The translations under genes were made by a program, and so were the position numbers. The notes beneath the pieces were generated by a model. The model saw only the letters and a list, made by a program, of their open reading frames with translations. It did not search any database and had not been told where the DNA came from. DNA of 64,000 nt from Halorubrum sp. GN11_10-6_MGM (GTDB lineage: Archaea > Halobacteriota > Halobacteria > Halobacteriales > Haloferacaceae): the NCBI RefSeq assembly GCF_005435165.1, contig NZ_SGUC01000007.1, positions 52,085 through 116,084 of the forward strand, read 5' to 3'. Each line of letters starts with the position of its first letter. Position 1 is the stretch's first letter. Below are positions 36,298-44,539 of the stretch, one piece after another.

Positions 36298-36630
36298 TCA
36301 GTCGGGCGGGTCGACGCGCTCGACCCGCTCGGGATCGACGCCGAAGCCGTCGGCGAGGCGTTCCCGGACGCGGTCGGCGACGATCCCCGCCGCGTCATCG
36401 GACGCCGACTCCGGGGCCGCCTCCTCGCCGACCGCGAGGGTGGCGACCGCTTCGACCGTGGTGTCGTTAAGGCCGGGCCGGAGGCCGGCGATCTCGATCT
36501 CCTCGACGCGGAGGCCGTCGATTCGCTCGATCTGTGCTCTGGCGCCGGCGGCGAGGTCGCCGGCGGCCGCCTGCGAGACGCGGACGGTCACCGTCGCCTC
36601 GACGGACGGCGTGTGGATGGCTGCTGCCAT
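36298..36630 (-). CDS. Conserved hypothetical protein
   Basis: 110 residues with a beta-alpha layout: [32 protein letters not shown] (ends shown) then [26 protein letters not shown] and a C-terminal helix [17 protein letters not shown]. It could be a small dimerising or RNA-binding domain, but I do not recognise a family. Convergent with larC. Start taken at the only ATG. Confidence 0.55.
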   Translation of the reverse strand: MAAAIHTPSVEATVTVRVSQAAAGDLAAGARAQIERIDGLRVEEIEIAGLRPGLNDTTVEAVATLAVGEEAAPESASDDAAGIVADRVRERLADGFGVDPERVERVDPPD

Positions 36631-36661
36631 ACGCCCTCGCCGCGAGTCGAACGCGGCGCGG

Positions 36662-36700
36662 CCGGTCGGCGTCCCGGTTCGAACCCCGGGGACCGACCGG
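36662..36700. repeat. Strong hairpin with tRNA T-loop-like core
   Basis: CCGGTCG (36662-36668) pairs with CGACCGG (36694-36700); inside, GTCCC pairs with GGGAC and the tip is GGTTCGAACC. The tip resembles a T-arm, but no acceptor, D or anticodon arm accompanies it. It lies in the 560-base gap before aspS, otherwise without recognisable genes. Confidence 0.5.
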
Positions 36701-36863
36701 TTCGCGTCCTCGAACGCCGCTGACGGCCGACGTCATCGACGCGGCCGTCGGCGGCGCTCGCGAGGGGAACGGTCGTCCGACTCGACGCGCGCGACGGACA
36801 GCGGCGGCTGGAGAGAGTGAGGTGCGGTCCGTCCCGCGGGGAAACCTCCCCAGCCGACGCGCG

Positions 36864-36977
36864 TCACGCGGTCGGGTGGACGGACCGTGGGTTCGGAGCC
36901 CCGTAGCCGATCCCGGTCCACCCGAGGAACGCGACGCTCGGGGACCGCGCGAGCGTCGAGAGGGTGGAACGGGTCAT
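36864..36977 (-). CDS. Possible 37-residue peptide
   Basis: From the ATG at 36977: a basic serine-rich start and SVAFLGWTGIGYGAPNPR, ending at a stop at 36864. Its codon statistics are weak. A TATTAAAATT-like AT-rich site lies about 60 bases upstream on the same strand. May be a real peptide or chance; no family recognised. Confidence 0.25.
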   Translation of the reverse strand: MTRSTLSTLARSPSVAFLGWTGIGYGAPNPRSVHPTA

Positions 36978-37191
36978 GATCGGGCTCCGAGGCGCGAGGT
37001 GCGCCGTTGACAGCTTCGTGTGGGGGTCTCGTATTAAAATTGTGCTAGTTATGTGACCACATGCCACGGCAGCGCCGGGACGAGACTCGCCGAGAACCCG
37101 CCGGAGCGGCCGCGGGCGCCGCGTTCCGTCACCGTCGAGACGACAGGCCTATGCCGACCGCCCAACCAGTTGCGCGTAAGCAGTCACCGTC

Positions 37192-38496
37192 ATGATCGAG
37201 CGAATTCACACGTCGGACGTCGAACCGGACGCGGACGAGGTCGCCATCGCCGGCCACGTCCACGAGATCCGCGACTTGGGGGGCCTCGTCTTCCTCATCG
37301 TGCGCGACCGCGAGGGACTCATCCAGATCGTTTTCAAGGAGGAGCGCGAGCCGGACCTGTTCGAGGCCGTTCAGGACGTCGGCGCCGAGGACGTGGTCCG
37401 CGTCGTCGGCGAGCCGTTAGAAAGCGATCAGGCGCCCGGCGGCGTCGAGATCGCGCCCACGGAGTACGAGGTCATCGACGAGGCCGACTCGCCGCTCCCG
37501 CTGGAGATCTCGAAGGACATCGAGGTCGACCTCTCGACCCGGCTCGACAACCGCGCGCTCGACCTCCGGAAGCCGGAGACGCTCGCGGTGTTCACGCTCC
37601 GCTCGGAGCTGGTCACCGCGATGGAGGAGTGGTTCGAGGACGAGGGGTACGTCGACATCAAGACGCCGCTGATCTCGAAGGGCGGCGCCGAAGGCGGCGC
37701 GGAGCTGTTCCCCATCCTCTACTACAACCAGGACGCGTTCCTCTCGCAGAGCCCCCAGCTGTACAAGCAGATGCTGATGGCCTCCGGCTACGAGGCCGTC
37801 TACGAGACCGGTACCGCGTTCCGCGCCGAGGACTTCGCGACCTCCCGGCACGTCTCCGAGATCGCGATGTTCGACGTGGAGCTGGCGTACATCGACGACC
37901 ACGACGACGTGATGGACGTCCAGGAGGAGTCGCTGCGGTACGCGCTCAGCGAGGTCGCCGAGAACGCTCAACGCGAGCTCGACCTCCTCGACGTCGACCT
38001 CGACGTCCCGGAGGACGACTTCCCGCGGATCACCTTCGACGAGGCGCTCGACATCCTCGAAACCGAGTACGGTCACTTCCCCGACGACCCGACCGACCTC
38101 GACACGAAGGGAGAGAAGCTGCTCGGCGAGCACTTCGAGGAGCAGGGCCACCCCGCGTTCTTCGTCGTCGGCTACCCCGACGAGAAGTTCTACTACATGC
38201 AGGACGTGCCGGACGACGAGATCGCCTCCCGGAAGTTCGACCTGATCTACAAGGGACAGGAGCTCTCCTCGGGCGGGCAGCGCGAACACGACGTCGAGCG
38301 CATGGTCGAGGTCATGGAGGAGGAGGGCGTCGAGACCGCGAACTTCGAGTTCTACATCGAGGCGCTGAGCTACGGCACGCCCCCGCACGGCGGCTACGGC
38401 CTCGGCATCGACCGCCTCGTCCAGAAGGTCGCCGGCCTGAGCAACATCAAGGAGGCGATCATGTTCCCGCGCGACCCGAACCGGCTGGAACCCTAA
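37192..38496 (+). CDS. aspS: Aspartyl-tRNA synthetase
   Basis: 434 residues, the archaeal length. An N-terminal OB-fold anticodon domain (1-105: [23 protein letters not shown], given in part), hinge, then a class II catalytic core: motif 1 about 150 ([16 protein letters not shown]), motif 2 [19 protein letters not shown] and motif 3 [11 protein letters not shown]. It charges tRNA-Asp; whether it also charges tRNA-Asn cannot be told. The final [14 protein letters not shown] is typical of archaeal AspRS. The 560-base gap before it has no clear gene. Confidence 0.96.
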   Translation: MIERIHTSDVEPDADEVAIAGHVHEIRDLGGLVFLIVRDREGLIQIVFKEEREPDLFEAVQDVGAEDVVRVVGEPLESDQAPGGVEIAPTEYEVIDEADSPLPLEISKDIEVDLSTRLDNRALDLRKPETLAVFTLRSELVTAMEEWFEDEGYVDIKTPLISKGGAEGGAELFPILYYNQDAFLSQSPQLYKQMLMASGYEAVYETGTAFRAEDFATSRHVSEIAMFDVELAYIDDHDDVMDVQEESLRYALSEVAENAQRELDLLDVDLDVPEDDFPRITFDEALDILETEYGHFPDDPTDLDTKGEKLLGEHFEEQGHPAFFVVGYPDEKFYYMQDVPDDEIASRKFDLIYKGQELSSGGQREHDVERMVEVMEEEGVETANFEFYIEALSYGTPPHGGYGLGIDRLVQKVAGLSNIKEAIMFPRDPNRLEP

Positions 38497-38736
38497 CCGC
38501 TACCCGCCACCCGGCCGCGCGGACGACAACCACTCCCGCCGCGCGGGCGACGCTGCGCTCTCCGTGCGGACGGTGCCGATCCGTCGGCCGGCCGCCACCT
38601 TTTATAAGCAACCGTCCGTTTCGACCACATTCGATTCTCGGAGCCTCTCGCGTCGATTAAACCGAGTTAAACCGGGCGTAATTCGGCTGAACGGCTTACA
38701 GTATTAAACCGTGTAGCGCTCCGAGGGGGAGTCGTC

Positions 38737-39036
38737 ATGAACGCGATCCGAACGACGCTGCTCGTGGCGCTGGCCACGGTGGTACTGATCGGGACCGGCG
38801 CGGCCGCCGGTGCCGTCGCGGCGACTCCCGGTCCGGACAACGCCTCGGGCGACGCGGGCCCGCCGAGCGATCTCCCGGACCAAGTGCCCGACTTCGTCGG
38901 CGGGATCCTCGATAGCGTGAACGAGTTCCTCGCCGGCGGCGTCGACGACCTCGGCGAGACCGTGAGCGACATCGCCGGGAACGGTGCCGGCGAGGGCGAC
39001 GCGGACGATGGGACCGACGCCGACGGGGGTGCGTAA
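38737..39036 (+). CDS. Secreted small acidic protein
   Basis: 99 residues: a Sec-type signal with a hydrophobic core (TTLLVALATVVLIGTGAAAG, residues 6-25), then a mature region with an amphipathic segment LPDQVPDFVGGILDSVNEFL and a GEGDADDGTDADGG tail. Family unknown. The stop TAA is one base before the ATG of the DUF4382 gene, so the two form an operon. A GTATTAAACC box lies about 32 bases upstream of the ATG. Confidence 0.7.
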   Translation: MNAIRTTLLVALATVVLIGTGAAAGAVAATPGPDNASGDAGPPSDLPDQVPDFVGGILDSVNEFLAGGVDDLGETVSDIAGNGAGEGDADDGTDADGGA

Positions 39037-39037
39037 C

Positions 39038-39769
39038 ATGACCGACCGCACGCCCGACCTCGACGCGCTCGACCGTCGGAGCTACCTTCAGGCGACCGGC
39101 GCCGCCGCGCTCGGCGCGGCCGGGCTCGCCGGCTGCGTCGGCCGCGCGAGCGGGACGCTCGCGACGCAGGTGACCGACCAGCCGGCCGACATCGACGACT
39201 TCGAGTCGCTCGTCGTCACCGTCGAAGGGTTCTGGCTCGGGCCGGAGGGCGCCGAACCGGAGTCCGACGACTCCGAGACCGACGGCGACGACGAGACCGA
39301 CGCGGCCGACGGTAACGAGACCGACGCCGGGGGCAACGAGACCGACACCGCCGACGACGAGGACGGCGAGGAGGAGTCCGCGGACGGTCGCGAGTACCAC
39401 GAGTTCGACGAGGCGCAGGAGGCCGACCTCGTCGAGCTCCAGAACGGCGAGACGCAGCTGATCGACGAGCGCGAGCTACAGACGGGCGAGTACCCGTACC
39501 TCCAACTCGACGTGTCGGCCGCGGACGGAACGCTCACCGACGGGAGCGACGCGCCCGTCGACCTGCCGGGCAACGCGCCGCTGAAGTTCAACGAGGCGTT
39601 CGAGATCCGCGAGAACACCCGAACGACGTTCACCGCGGACTTCGCGCCGGTGCTGCGGGGGAACGGTCGATACCTCCTCCGGCCGGTTCCGAGCGGGATC
39701 GAGGTCGAATACGAGGAATCGAGCGACGACACGACGGACGACGGCAACTCGACCGAGGACGGCTCGTAG
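39038..39769 (+). CDS. DUF4382 domain lipoprotein
   Basis: 243 residues with a Tat-like RRSYLQATGAAAL motif and lipobox AGC at about residue 33. The mature part has the DUF4382 pattern: TLATQVTDQPADIDDFESLV, ELQNGETQLIDERELQTGEYPYLQLDV (in part), and NARTTFTADF-like strands (ENTRTTFTADF), a beta-sandwich seen on cell-surface proteins. A 70-residue Asp/Glu/Gly insertion sits within the fold (about 72-118). It shares an operon with the small secreted protein before it. Confidence 0.8.
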   Translation: MTDRTPDLDALDRRSYLQATGAAALGAAGLAGCVGRASGTLATQVTDQPADIDDFESLVVTVEGFWLGPEGAEPESDDSETDGDDETDAADGNETDAGGNETDTADDEDGEEESADGREYHEFDEAQEADLVELQNGETQLIDERELQTGEYPYLQLDVSAADGTLTDGSDAPVDLPGNAPLKFNEAFEIRENTRTTFTADFAPVLRGNGRYLLRPVPSGIEVEYEESSDDTTDDGNSTEDGS

Positions 39770-40059
39770 CGGTCTCGCGCTCCCTCGGTCCCCCGTTGGA
39801 GTCGCGGTCGCGCCCGTCGCTCGCGCCGGGCGAGCACGGACCGTACCGCGGCTCCGGGGTCAGGGCTGGGTCGGTTCCCGGGATTCGGGGACCGGGGGAA
39901 TGCGCGCGCCGCTGCGGTCGGTCCCCGAGTCGAGGCAGCCGTTCGCCGTCAGAGGCACACGACCCGCACGATCGTCCGCGCGACGGCGACGCACGGGCGG
40001 TCTTCGCTTTCTTCGATCCGTCCGCCGTTTCGGCGCTTTTCATACGCGTACCTCCGCCG

Positions 40060-40113
40060 GGTCAGGCAGTCGCCGAATCCGGTCGCAGGTCAGGCAGTCG
40101 CCGAATCCGGTCG
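40060..40113. repeat. 26-bp direct repeat, period 28, spanning the end of the VTT-domain gene
   Basis: GGTCAGGCAGTCGCCGAATCCGGTCG is at 40060-40085 and again at 40088-40113, separated by two bases. The second copy contains the stop codon of the minus-strand gene (40090-40092); the first copies the last residues and the stop in the 3' flank. Confidence 0.9.
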
Positions 40114-40782
40114 AAGGAACGTCCGGTAGAGGGGTCCGGCGAGTACCAGCGCGCCGACGGCCGCCATGCCGAGGATCACGGCCGGGTCGACGAGCGAGAC
40201 GCCCCCCGCCGCGAGGCGGTCGAGCGAGACGCCGACCGCGACCCCGCAGACGACCCACGGCAGCTCGCCGAGCGCAGCACCGGCCAGAAACGGTCGGAGC
40301 CCGACGCCCGCCGCCGCGGCCCCGACCGTCACCGCGTCCGAGGGGAGCGGCAGCAGGCGTGTCCCGGCCACGGCGCGCACGCTCCCCGACTCCGCCGCGA
40401 AGCGCTCACCAGCGCGACAGAAACGGTCCGCGACTCCCGGCGTCTCGCCCGGAGTCGAGTCGTCGCGGAGGCGGAGGCGTCCCGCCCGAGCGAGCGCGTA
40501 CGGCGGGAGCGCGGTGCCCACGACGAGCGCGAGCGCGAATGGCGTCCCGCCCCAGCCGTACCCGAAGCCGACGGCGACGGCGAGGAGTGTCGTCGGCCAC
40601 GCGAGAAGGGGTCTGACGGCCGCGAGCGCGACGACGGCGACGCCGAACCGAACGGGATCGCCCGCGAGCCAGCGGAGCCGCGAGAGCGCTACCTCGGGGG
40701 AGACCGCGAGCGCGACCGCCGCGAGCGCGGCGACGGCGACTCCGGCGACCGCGTACGTCCCGACCGTCGACCGGCGATTCAC
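40090..40782 (-). CDS. VTT-domain (TVP38/DedA-like) membrane protein
   Basis: 230 residues from a GTG at 40782. Five or six hydrophobic segments flank the family pattern: the re-entrant loop region AWPTTLLAVAVGFGYGWGGTPFALA and the later RLLPLPSDAVTVGAAAAGVGL. VTT proteins act as lipid scramblases or transporters. The C-terminus ends PDSATA, and that piece and its stop have been duplicated in the flank. Confidence 0.78.
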   Translation of the reverse strand: MNRRSTVGTYAVAGVAVAALAAVALAVSPEVALSRLRWLAGDPVRFGVAVVALAAVRPLLAWPTTLLAVAVGFGYGWGGTPFALALVVGTALPPYALARAGRLRLRDDSTPGETPGVADRFCRAGERFAAESGSVRAVAGTRLLPLPSDAVTVGAAAAGVGLRPFLAGAALGELPWVVCGVAVGVSLDRLAAGGVSLVDPAVILGMAAVGALVLAGPLYRTFLRPDSATA

Positions 40783-40832
40783 GCCATCGCGTCGGCCGCC
40801 GTCCGGTAAACGCTTTGTGGGTCCGCCGGGTC

Positions 40833-41360
40833 TCACTCCTCGACGAACGCCTCCCGGAACGCCTCCGGGAGGTGTTCGCGCCGCCACGTCGCGACGGCCT
40901 CCTCGCCGAGCAGGCTCGCCCACGCGGTCAGGACTCCGGCACACAGGACGACGCCGGGGACGACGTGCGCGGCTGCGTCGACGAACAGCGCCGGCTGGAA
41001 GAGGAAGAAGCCGAACCGGTCCGCGAGCGCGTCCCACGCGGGCCCGAAGACGGCCCACCGGAACGCGAACGGAACCACGGTCACCGTCGCCAGCGGGTAC
41101 GCGAGCACGTCCGTCACCGGCCCGCCCTTGCCCCGAACGAACGCGAGCGCGTAGAAGCCCCAGCAGGCCAGCGAGGCGAAGACGCCCGCGATCCGCTGCG
41201 GGCCGACCGGTTCGCCGTGCCCCAGCGCGGCCAGCCCGAAGAACGCGGCGGCCGCGCCGGCGTAGCCGACGAGACACGCGAGCGCGCCGCCGACGAGGAC
41301 GAGGGCGTGTTCGCCGCGGGACTGCCCGGCGAACGGCGCCAGCCCGAGCGGGACGTTCAT
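40833..41360 (-). CDS. Hypothetical multi-pass membrane protein
   Basis: 175 residues with four or five hydrophobic segments: ALVLVGGALACLVGYAGAAA (about 20-40), RIAGVFASLACWGFYALAF, LATVTVVPFAFRWAVFG, and HVVPGVVLCAGVLTAWASLL near the C-terminus. Charged tail EHLPEAFREAFVEE. I do not recognise it. Cotranscribed, or nearly so, with the VTT protein, 50 bases upstream on the same strand. Confidence 0.7.
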   Translation of the reverse strand: MNVPLGLAPFAGQSRGEHALVLVGGALACLVGYAGAAAAFFGLAALGHGEPVGPQRIAGVFASLACWGFYALAFVRGKGGPVTDVLAYPLATVTVVPFAFRWAVFGPAWDALADRFGFFLFQPALFVDAAAHVVPGVVLCAGVLTAWASLLGEEAVATWRREHLPEAFREAFVEE

Positions 41361-41406
41361 GCTCGGAGCCTCCGGTCGGCCGGAGATTGAAACTTGCGCG
41401 TCGGGG

Positions 41407-42234
41407 TCACGACAGCTTCCCGAGCGCCTCGAAGAAGTCGGACGGCGGGCCCGCGATCCGTATCGGCGGCGCGGTGCGCTCGACGGTCACCTCGACCGGC
41501 CCGTCGAGCGCGGCGGTGTCGCGGCCGTCGCTGACGACGGTGGCACCCGATTCGCCCGCGACCGCGACCGTGACCGTCGCGTCCGTGTCCACCACGAGGG
41601 GTGGCATCCCCTCGTCGGCGGCCATCTCGTTGACGATCAGCCCGTCGACCTCCGGGTGGACGAGAGGCCCGCGCTCCGAGAGGTTGTACGCGGTCGATCC
41701 GGTCGGCGTGGCCACGAGGACCCCGTCGGCGTGGCCGCCGGCGTATCGCGACCCGTCGACGCGGACCTCGTAGTCGATCCCGCCGCCCGGACCGCGCCGG
41801 TCGCCCTGAACGACCACCTCGTTCGCGGCCGGCGTCGACGTCCAGTCGCCCGCGCTCGCGGCGAGCCGCGGCGCCTCGCGGACGTCGAGTCCGCCGCCGC
41901 GAAACGCCCGGATCTCGGCGCGCAGCGTCGCCGCGGCGTCGGCCGGGGAGACGGCGTTGAGAAAGCCCACCTCGCCGAGATTCACCCCGACGATCGGGGT
42001 GTCGCCGGCGTTGCGCGCGACGAACAGGAACGTCCCGTCGCCCCCGACGGCGACGACGAGGTCGCAGTCGTCGAACGCGTCGACCGGCCGGGCGTCGTCG
42101 CCGGCGTCGAGCGCGGCGGCGGTCTCCTCGTCGAGCCAGACGCTCTCGCCCGCGTCGACGGCGACGTCTCGGAGGGTCGCAGCGAGCGACACCGCCCGCT
42201 CGCTCCCCTTTCGCGCCACGATGCCTACTTCCAT
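41407..42234 (-). CDS. NAD kinase
   Basis: 275 residues from the ATG at 42234; an upstream in-frame Met in a basic region is not used. It holds the NAD kinase motif GGDGT (64-68, with the catalytic Asp), NLGEVGFLN, and the diacylglycerol-kinase-like fold with TPTGSTAYNLSERGPLVHP, in which the NE/D and GS..Y segments bind NAD. It phosphorylates NAD to NADP in the cytosol. Found near NAD synthetase (46043-47026), though the two are not one operon. Confidence 0.93.
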   Translation of the reverse strand: MEVGIVARKGSERAVSLAATLRDVAVDAGESVWLDEETAAALDAGDDARPVDAFDDCDLVVAVGGDGTFLFVARNAGDTPIVGVNLGEVGFLNAVSPADAAATLRAEIRAFRGGGLDVREAPRLAASAGDWTSTPAANEVVVQGDRRGPGGGIDYEVRVDGSRYAGGHADGVLVATPTGSTAYNLSERGPLVHPEVDGLIVNEMAADEGMPPLVVDTDATVTVAVAGESGATVVSDGRDTAALDGPVEVTVERTAPPIRIAGPPSDFFEALGKLS

Positions 42235-42381
42235 GCGGAACCCATCCCGATCCCCGGATAAAAGCGTGCGGACATCGGGCGCCACCGCCGGATTCTCGGG
42301 AGCTGATACCTCGCCGGAAAGTTTCAAGCCGCTTGACCGCGTTGCTCGGCCCATGTCGACCCCCCACGGGCGGCGCAAACG

Positions 42382-42435
42382 ATGAGCGAGGAGGACGCGA
42401 TGAGCGAGGAGGACGCGATGAGCGAGGAGGACGAC
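42382..42435 (+). repeat. 18-bp tandem repeat at the 5' end of the KaiC-like gene
   Basis: ATGAGCGAGGAGGACGCG is at 42382 and 42400; the third unit at 42418 differs in its last two bases. Each unit brings an in-frame ATG. Confidence 0.85.
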
Positions 42436-43845
42436 TGGTTCGAGCGCGCGCTGCGCGAGACCGACGAGGAGAACGACGAGCGGCCGGTGGAGGGCGCAGA
42501 GGACGACGCCGCCGACGCTGAGGCGAACGACACCGAAGCGGACGGCGCGAACGCGGACTCCGCGGACGGCGAGGCCGACGACACGGTGACCGAACCCGAT
42601 AGCGCGAGCGACGACGGTTCCGACGACCCCTTCGGCGGCGTCCGGGAGGGCACCAACTCGGACGGCGACGAGTTCGGCGGTGACGAGTTCAGCGGCGACG
42701 AGTTCGGTGGTGACGAGTTCGGCGACGATGACGCGGCGAGCGGCGGCGTTCCGGCTGACGCGTTCGGCGACGTCGGCGGCGACGGGGAGGTGGGGTCCTT
42801 CGGCGAGGACGACCCCTTCGGTGCGGACGATCCGTTCGGTGGAAGCCGAAGCGGGGGCGGGTCCGACGCCCGAGCGGGCGGCCGGGACGGCGGTGAGACG
42901 CCGGGCGGTGGAGCGTCGAGCGGTGGTGAGACGCCCGGTGGTCGGGAGTCGAGCGGTGGTGAGACGCCCGGTGGTCGGGAGTCGAACGGTGGGATGTCAG
43001 GCGATTCCAGCGATCCCTTCGGCGGCTACCGCGGCGCGGCGGCGTCCGACGACGACTTCGGGTTCGGCGAGTTCGGCGGGGACGGCCCCGGGAGCGGCGG
43101 GGGCGGCAAGGCCGGCTTCGACGTCGATCCCGACGAGTTCGAGTCGGAGATCTCGCGGACCGACATCGGCATCGAGGGGCTCGACGACATGATCCTCGGG
43201 GGCGTGCCGAAGCGGTCGCTGTTGTCGGTCATCGGCGGGGCCGGGACGGGGAAGACGACGTTCGCGCTCCAGTTCCTCAACCACGCGCTCGAATCGGGGA
43301 ACAAGGGGATCTACATCACGCTCGAACAGACCCGCGAGTCGATCTTCGACACGGCGACCGAGAAGGGGTGGTCGTTCCGCGAGCACGCCGCCGAGGACCG
43401 GCTCGCGGTCGTCGCCATCGACCCCATCGAGATGGCGAACTCGCTCGCGTCGATCCGGAACGACCTCGTCCGGCTCATCGCCGAGTTCGACGCCGACCGA
43501 CTGGTGCTCGACTCCGTCTCCCTCTTGGAGATGATGTACGACCACCCGGCGAAGCGCCGCTCGGAGGTGTTCGGGTTCACGCGATCGCTGAAGGAGGCGG
43601 GCGTCACCACGCTGCTCACCTCCGAGGCGAGCGAAGAGACCCCGTACGCCTCCCGGCACGGCATCGTCGAGTACCTCACCGACGCGGTGTTCGTCCTCCA
43701 GTACGTCCGCGGCTCCGACTTCCGGGAGACGCGCCTCGCCGTCGAGATCCAGAAGATCCGCGACGCGAACCACTCCCGCGAGACGAAGCCGTACGACATC
43801 ACGGACACCGGGATCTCGGTGTACGATCAGGCGAACATCTTCTGA
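42382..43845 (+). CDS. KaiC/RecA-like P-loop ATPase with long acidic low-complexity N-terminus
   Basis: 487 residues. Residues 1-250 are disordered and acidic with three MSEEDA repeats at the start, repeated DEFGG units and a Gly/Glu/Thr/Pro repeat GGETPGGRESS. The KaiC-like domain (about 255-487) follows: FESEISRTDIGIEGLDDMIL, Walker A GGAGTGKTT (about 285), LEQTRESIFDTA, a DSVSLLEMM Walker B and C-terminal IQKIRDANHSRETKPYDI. Haloarchaeal proteins of this type have roles in signalling or motility regulation, not in recombination. The first three codon blocks give three possible starts 18 bases apart. Confidence 0.85.
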   Translation: MSEEDAMSEEDAMSEEDDWFERALRETDEENDERPVEGAEDDAADAEANDTEADGANADSADGEADDTVTEPDSASDDGSDDPFGGVREGTNSDGDEFGGDEFSGDEFGGDEFGDDDAASGGVPADAFGDVGGDGEVGSFGEDDPFGADDPFGGSRSGGGSDARAGGRDGGETPGGGASSGGETPGGRESSGGETPGGRESNGGMSGDSSDPFGGYRGAAASDDDFGFGEFGGDGPGSGGGGKAGFDVDPDEFESEISRTDIGIEGLDDMILGGVPKRSLLSVIGGAGTGKTTFALQFLNHALESGNKGIYITLEQTRESIFDTATEKGWSFREHAAEDRLAVVAIDPIEMANSLASIRNDLVRLIAEFDADRLVLDSVSLLEMMYDHPAKRRSEVFGFTRSLKEAGVTTLLTSEASEETPYASRHGIVEYLTDAVFVLQYVRGSDFRETRLAVEIQKIRDANHSRETKPYDITDTGISVYDQANIF

Positions 43846-43908
43846 GTCGGTCGCGGGATCGACTTTTAAATTACGAGGCGGATTGCTGTCCTGACTTATA
43901 AATAGCCG

Positions 43909-43978
43909 GTGCGGTGGCGCGCGCCTGCGAGCGGTCGCCTCGGGCGACCGCGACGCAGCGCCGCGCGAGGGAGTCGCG
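43909..43978 (+). repeat. Dispersed GC-rich intergenic repeat, copy B
   Basis: Similar to 4164-4231: GTGCGGTGGCGCGCGCCTGC then GAGCGGTCGCC, and the end CGCGCGAGGGAGTCGCG. It follows a strong TTATAAATA element at 43896-43904 by five bases. Lies in a 500-base gene-free region between the KaiC-like ATPase and tRNA-Gly. Confidence 0.65.
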
Positions 43979-44201
43979 AAGTGACGGGGCGACCGCAGGG
44001 AGCCCCGAGCGAGCGACGAGGCTGGGGAGGAACGAGGTGCGGTCGCCGTGTGGGACGGGACTCGAAGGGGCGGTCGGTTCCGGGAAGACGGCCGACGTAA
44101 GCACCGCAGCGAGCGTAGTGAGCGAGGAGCGCAGCGAGGCCATCGACCGGAACCGACCGGGGCTTCGGAACCTCCCACCGGACCCGTTCAATTCCATCGG
44201 T

Positions 44202-44236
44202 ATACCTGCGGCTCACGAGTTGTTCGCCGCAGGTAT
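44202..44236. repeat. 10-bp inverted repeat next to displaced tRNA-Gly tail
   Basis: ATACCTGCGG (44202-44211) pairs with CCGCAGGTAT (44227-44236) around a 15-base loop. The right arm is contiguous with the tail copy of tRNA-Gly. Confidence 0.75.
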
Positions 44237-44249
44237 GCACCGTCCGGGA
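44236..44249 (-). repeat. Displaced 14-bp copy of the tRNA-Gly 3' tail
   Basis: TGCACCGTCCGGGA (plus strand) is identical to 44350-44363, the 3' end of the minus-strand tRNA-Gly (acceptor strand and part of the T-stem). It lies 100 bases past the tRNA 3' end. Confidence 0.75.
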
Positions 44250-44274
44250 GTCCCGTGAGCGGAGCGAACGGGAC
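44250..44274. repeat. Hairpin of GAGCG-AGCGA type
   Basis: GTCCCGTGAGCGGAGCGAACGGGAC in two halves: GTCCCGT at 44250-44256 pairs with ACGGGAC at 44268-44274, and the inner GAGCG...AGCGA is near-palindromic. One of several such hairpins in this gap. Confidence 0.6.
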
Positions 44275-44299
44275 AACGGACGGGGCACGACGGACGGGA

Positions 44300-44324
44300 G
44301 TTTGCCGAGCGAAGCGAGGCAAAC
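44300..44324. repeat. Hairpin of GAGCG-AGCGA type
   Basis: GTTTGCC (44300-44306) pairs with GGCAAAC (44318-44324); the inner part GAGCGAAGCGA is near-palindromic. A further 7-bp hairpin, CGACTGA/TCAGTCG, is at 44327-44345. Confidence 0.65.
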
Positions 44325-44349
44325 GTCGACTGACGAAGTCAGTCGGAAG

Positions 44350-44420
44350 TGCACCGTCCGGGAATTGAACCCGGGCTATTAGCTTGGGAAGCTAATGTCC
44401 TACCACTGGACCAACGGTGC
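44350..44420 (-). tRNA. tRNA-Gly (anticodon CCC)
   Basis: On the minus strand: acceptor GCACCGU/ACGGUGC with discriminator A, D-arm containing GGUCCAGUGGUAGGAC, anticodon stem UUAGC/GCUAA with loop UUCCCAA and anticodon CCC, and T-arm CCGGG/CCCGG around UUCAAUU. 71 bases; no intron, no encoded CCA. Reads GGG codons. Confidence 0.94.
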
Positions 44421-44539
44421 TCGGATCGAGGTATCCGACCGTCCCACTTGAACGTAGCGTTTCGACGGGCGCGACCGCCCGCCCCCGACCCGAGTGCCGC
44501 GAGCCACACGCTTAAGCCGTCACCGACGGAGGCACGCCC

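Noticed and set aside
36662..36700. tRNA suggested by the GGTTCGAACC tip
   Set aside because: No acceptor, D or anticodon arm can be drawn around it, and the T-stem does not pair as five bases with a seven-base loop.
39770..40059. Broken gene between the DUF4382 and VTT genes
   Set aside because: Open frames exist in several phases but none shows codon bias or a motif; nothing is supported there beyond the repeat at its right edge.
43846..44349. SRP RNA or RNase P RNA in the gene-free stretch
   Set aside because: The conserved motifs of neither RNA are visible; the region holds hairpins and a repeat only.
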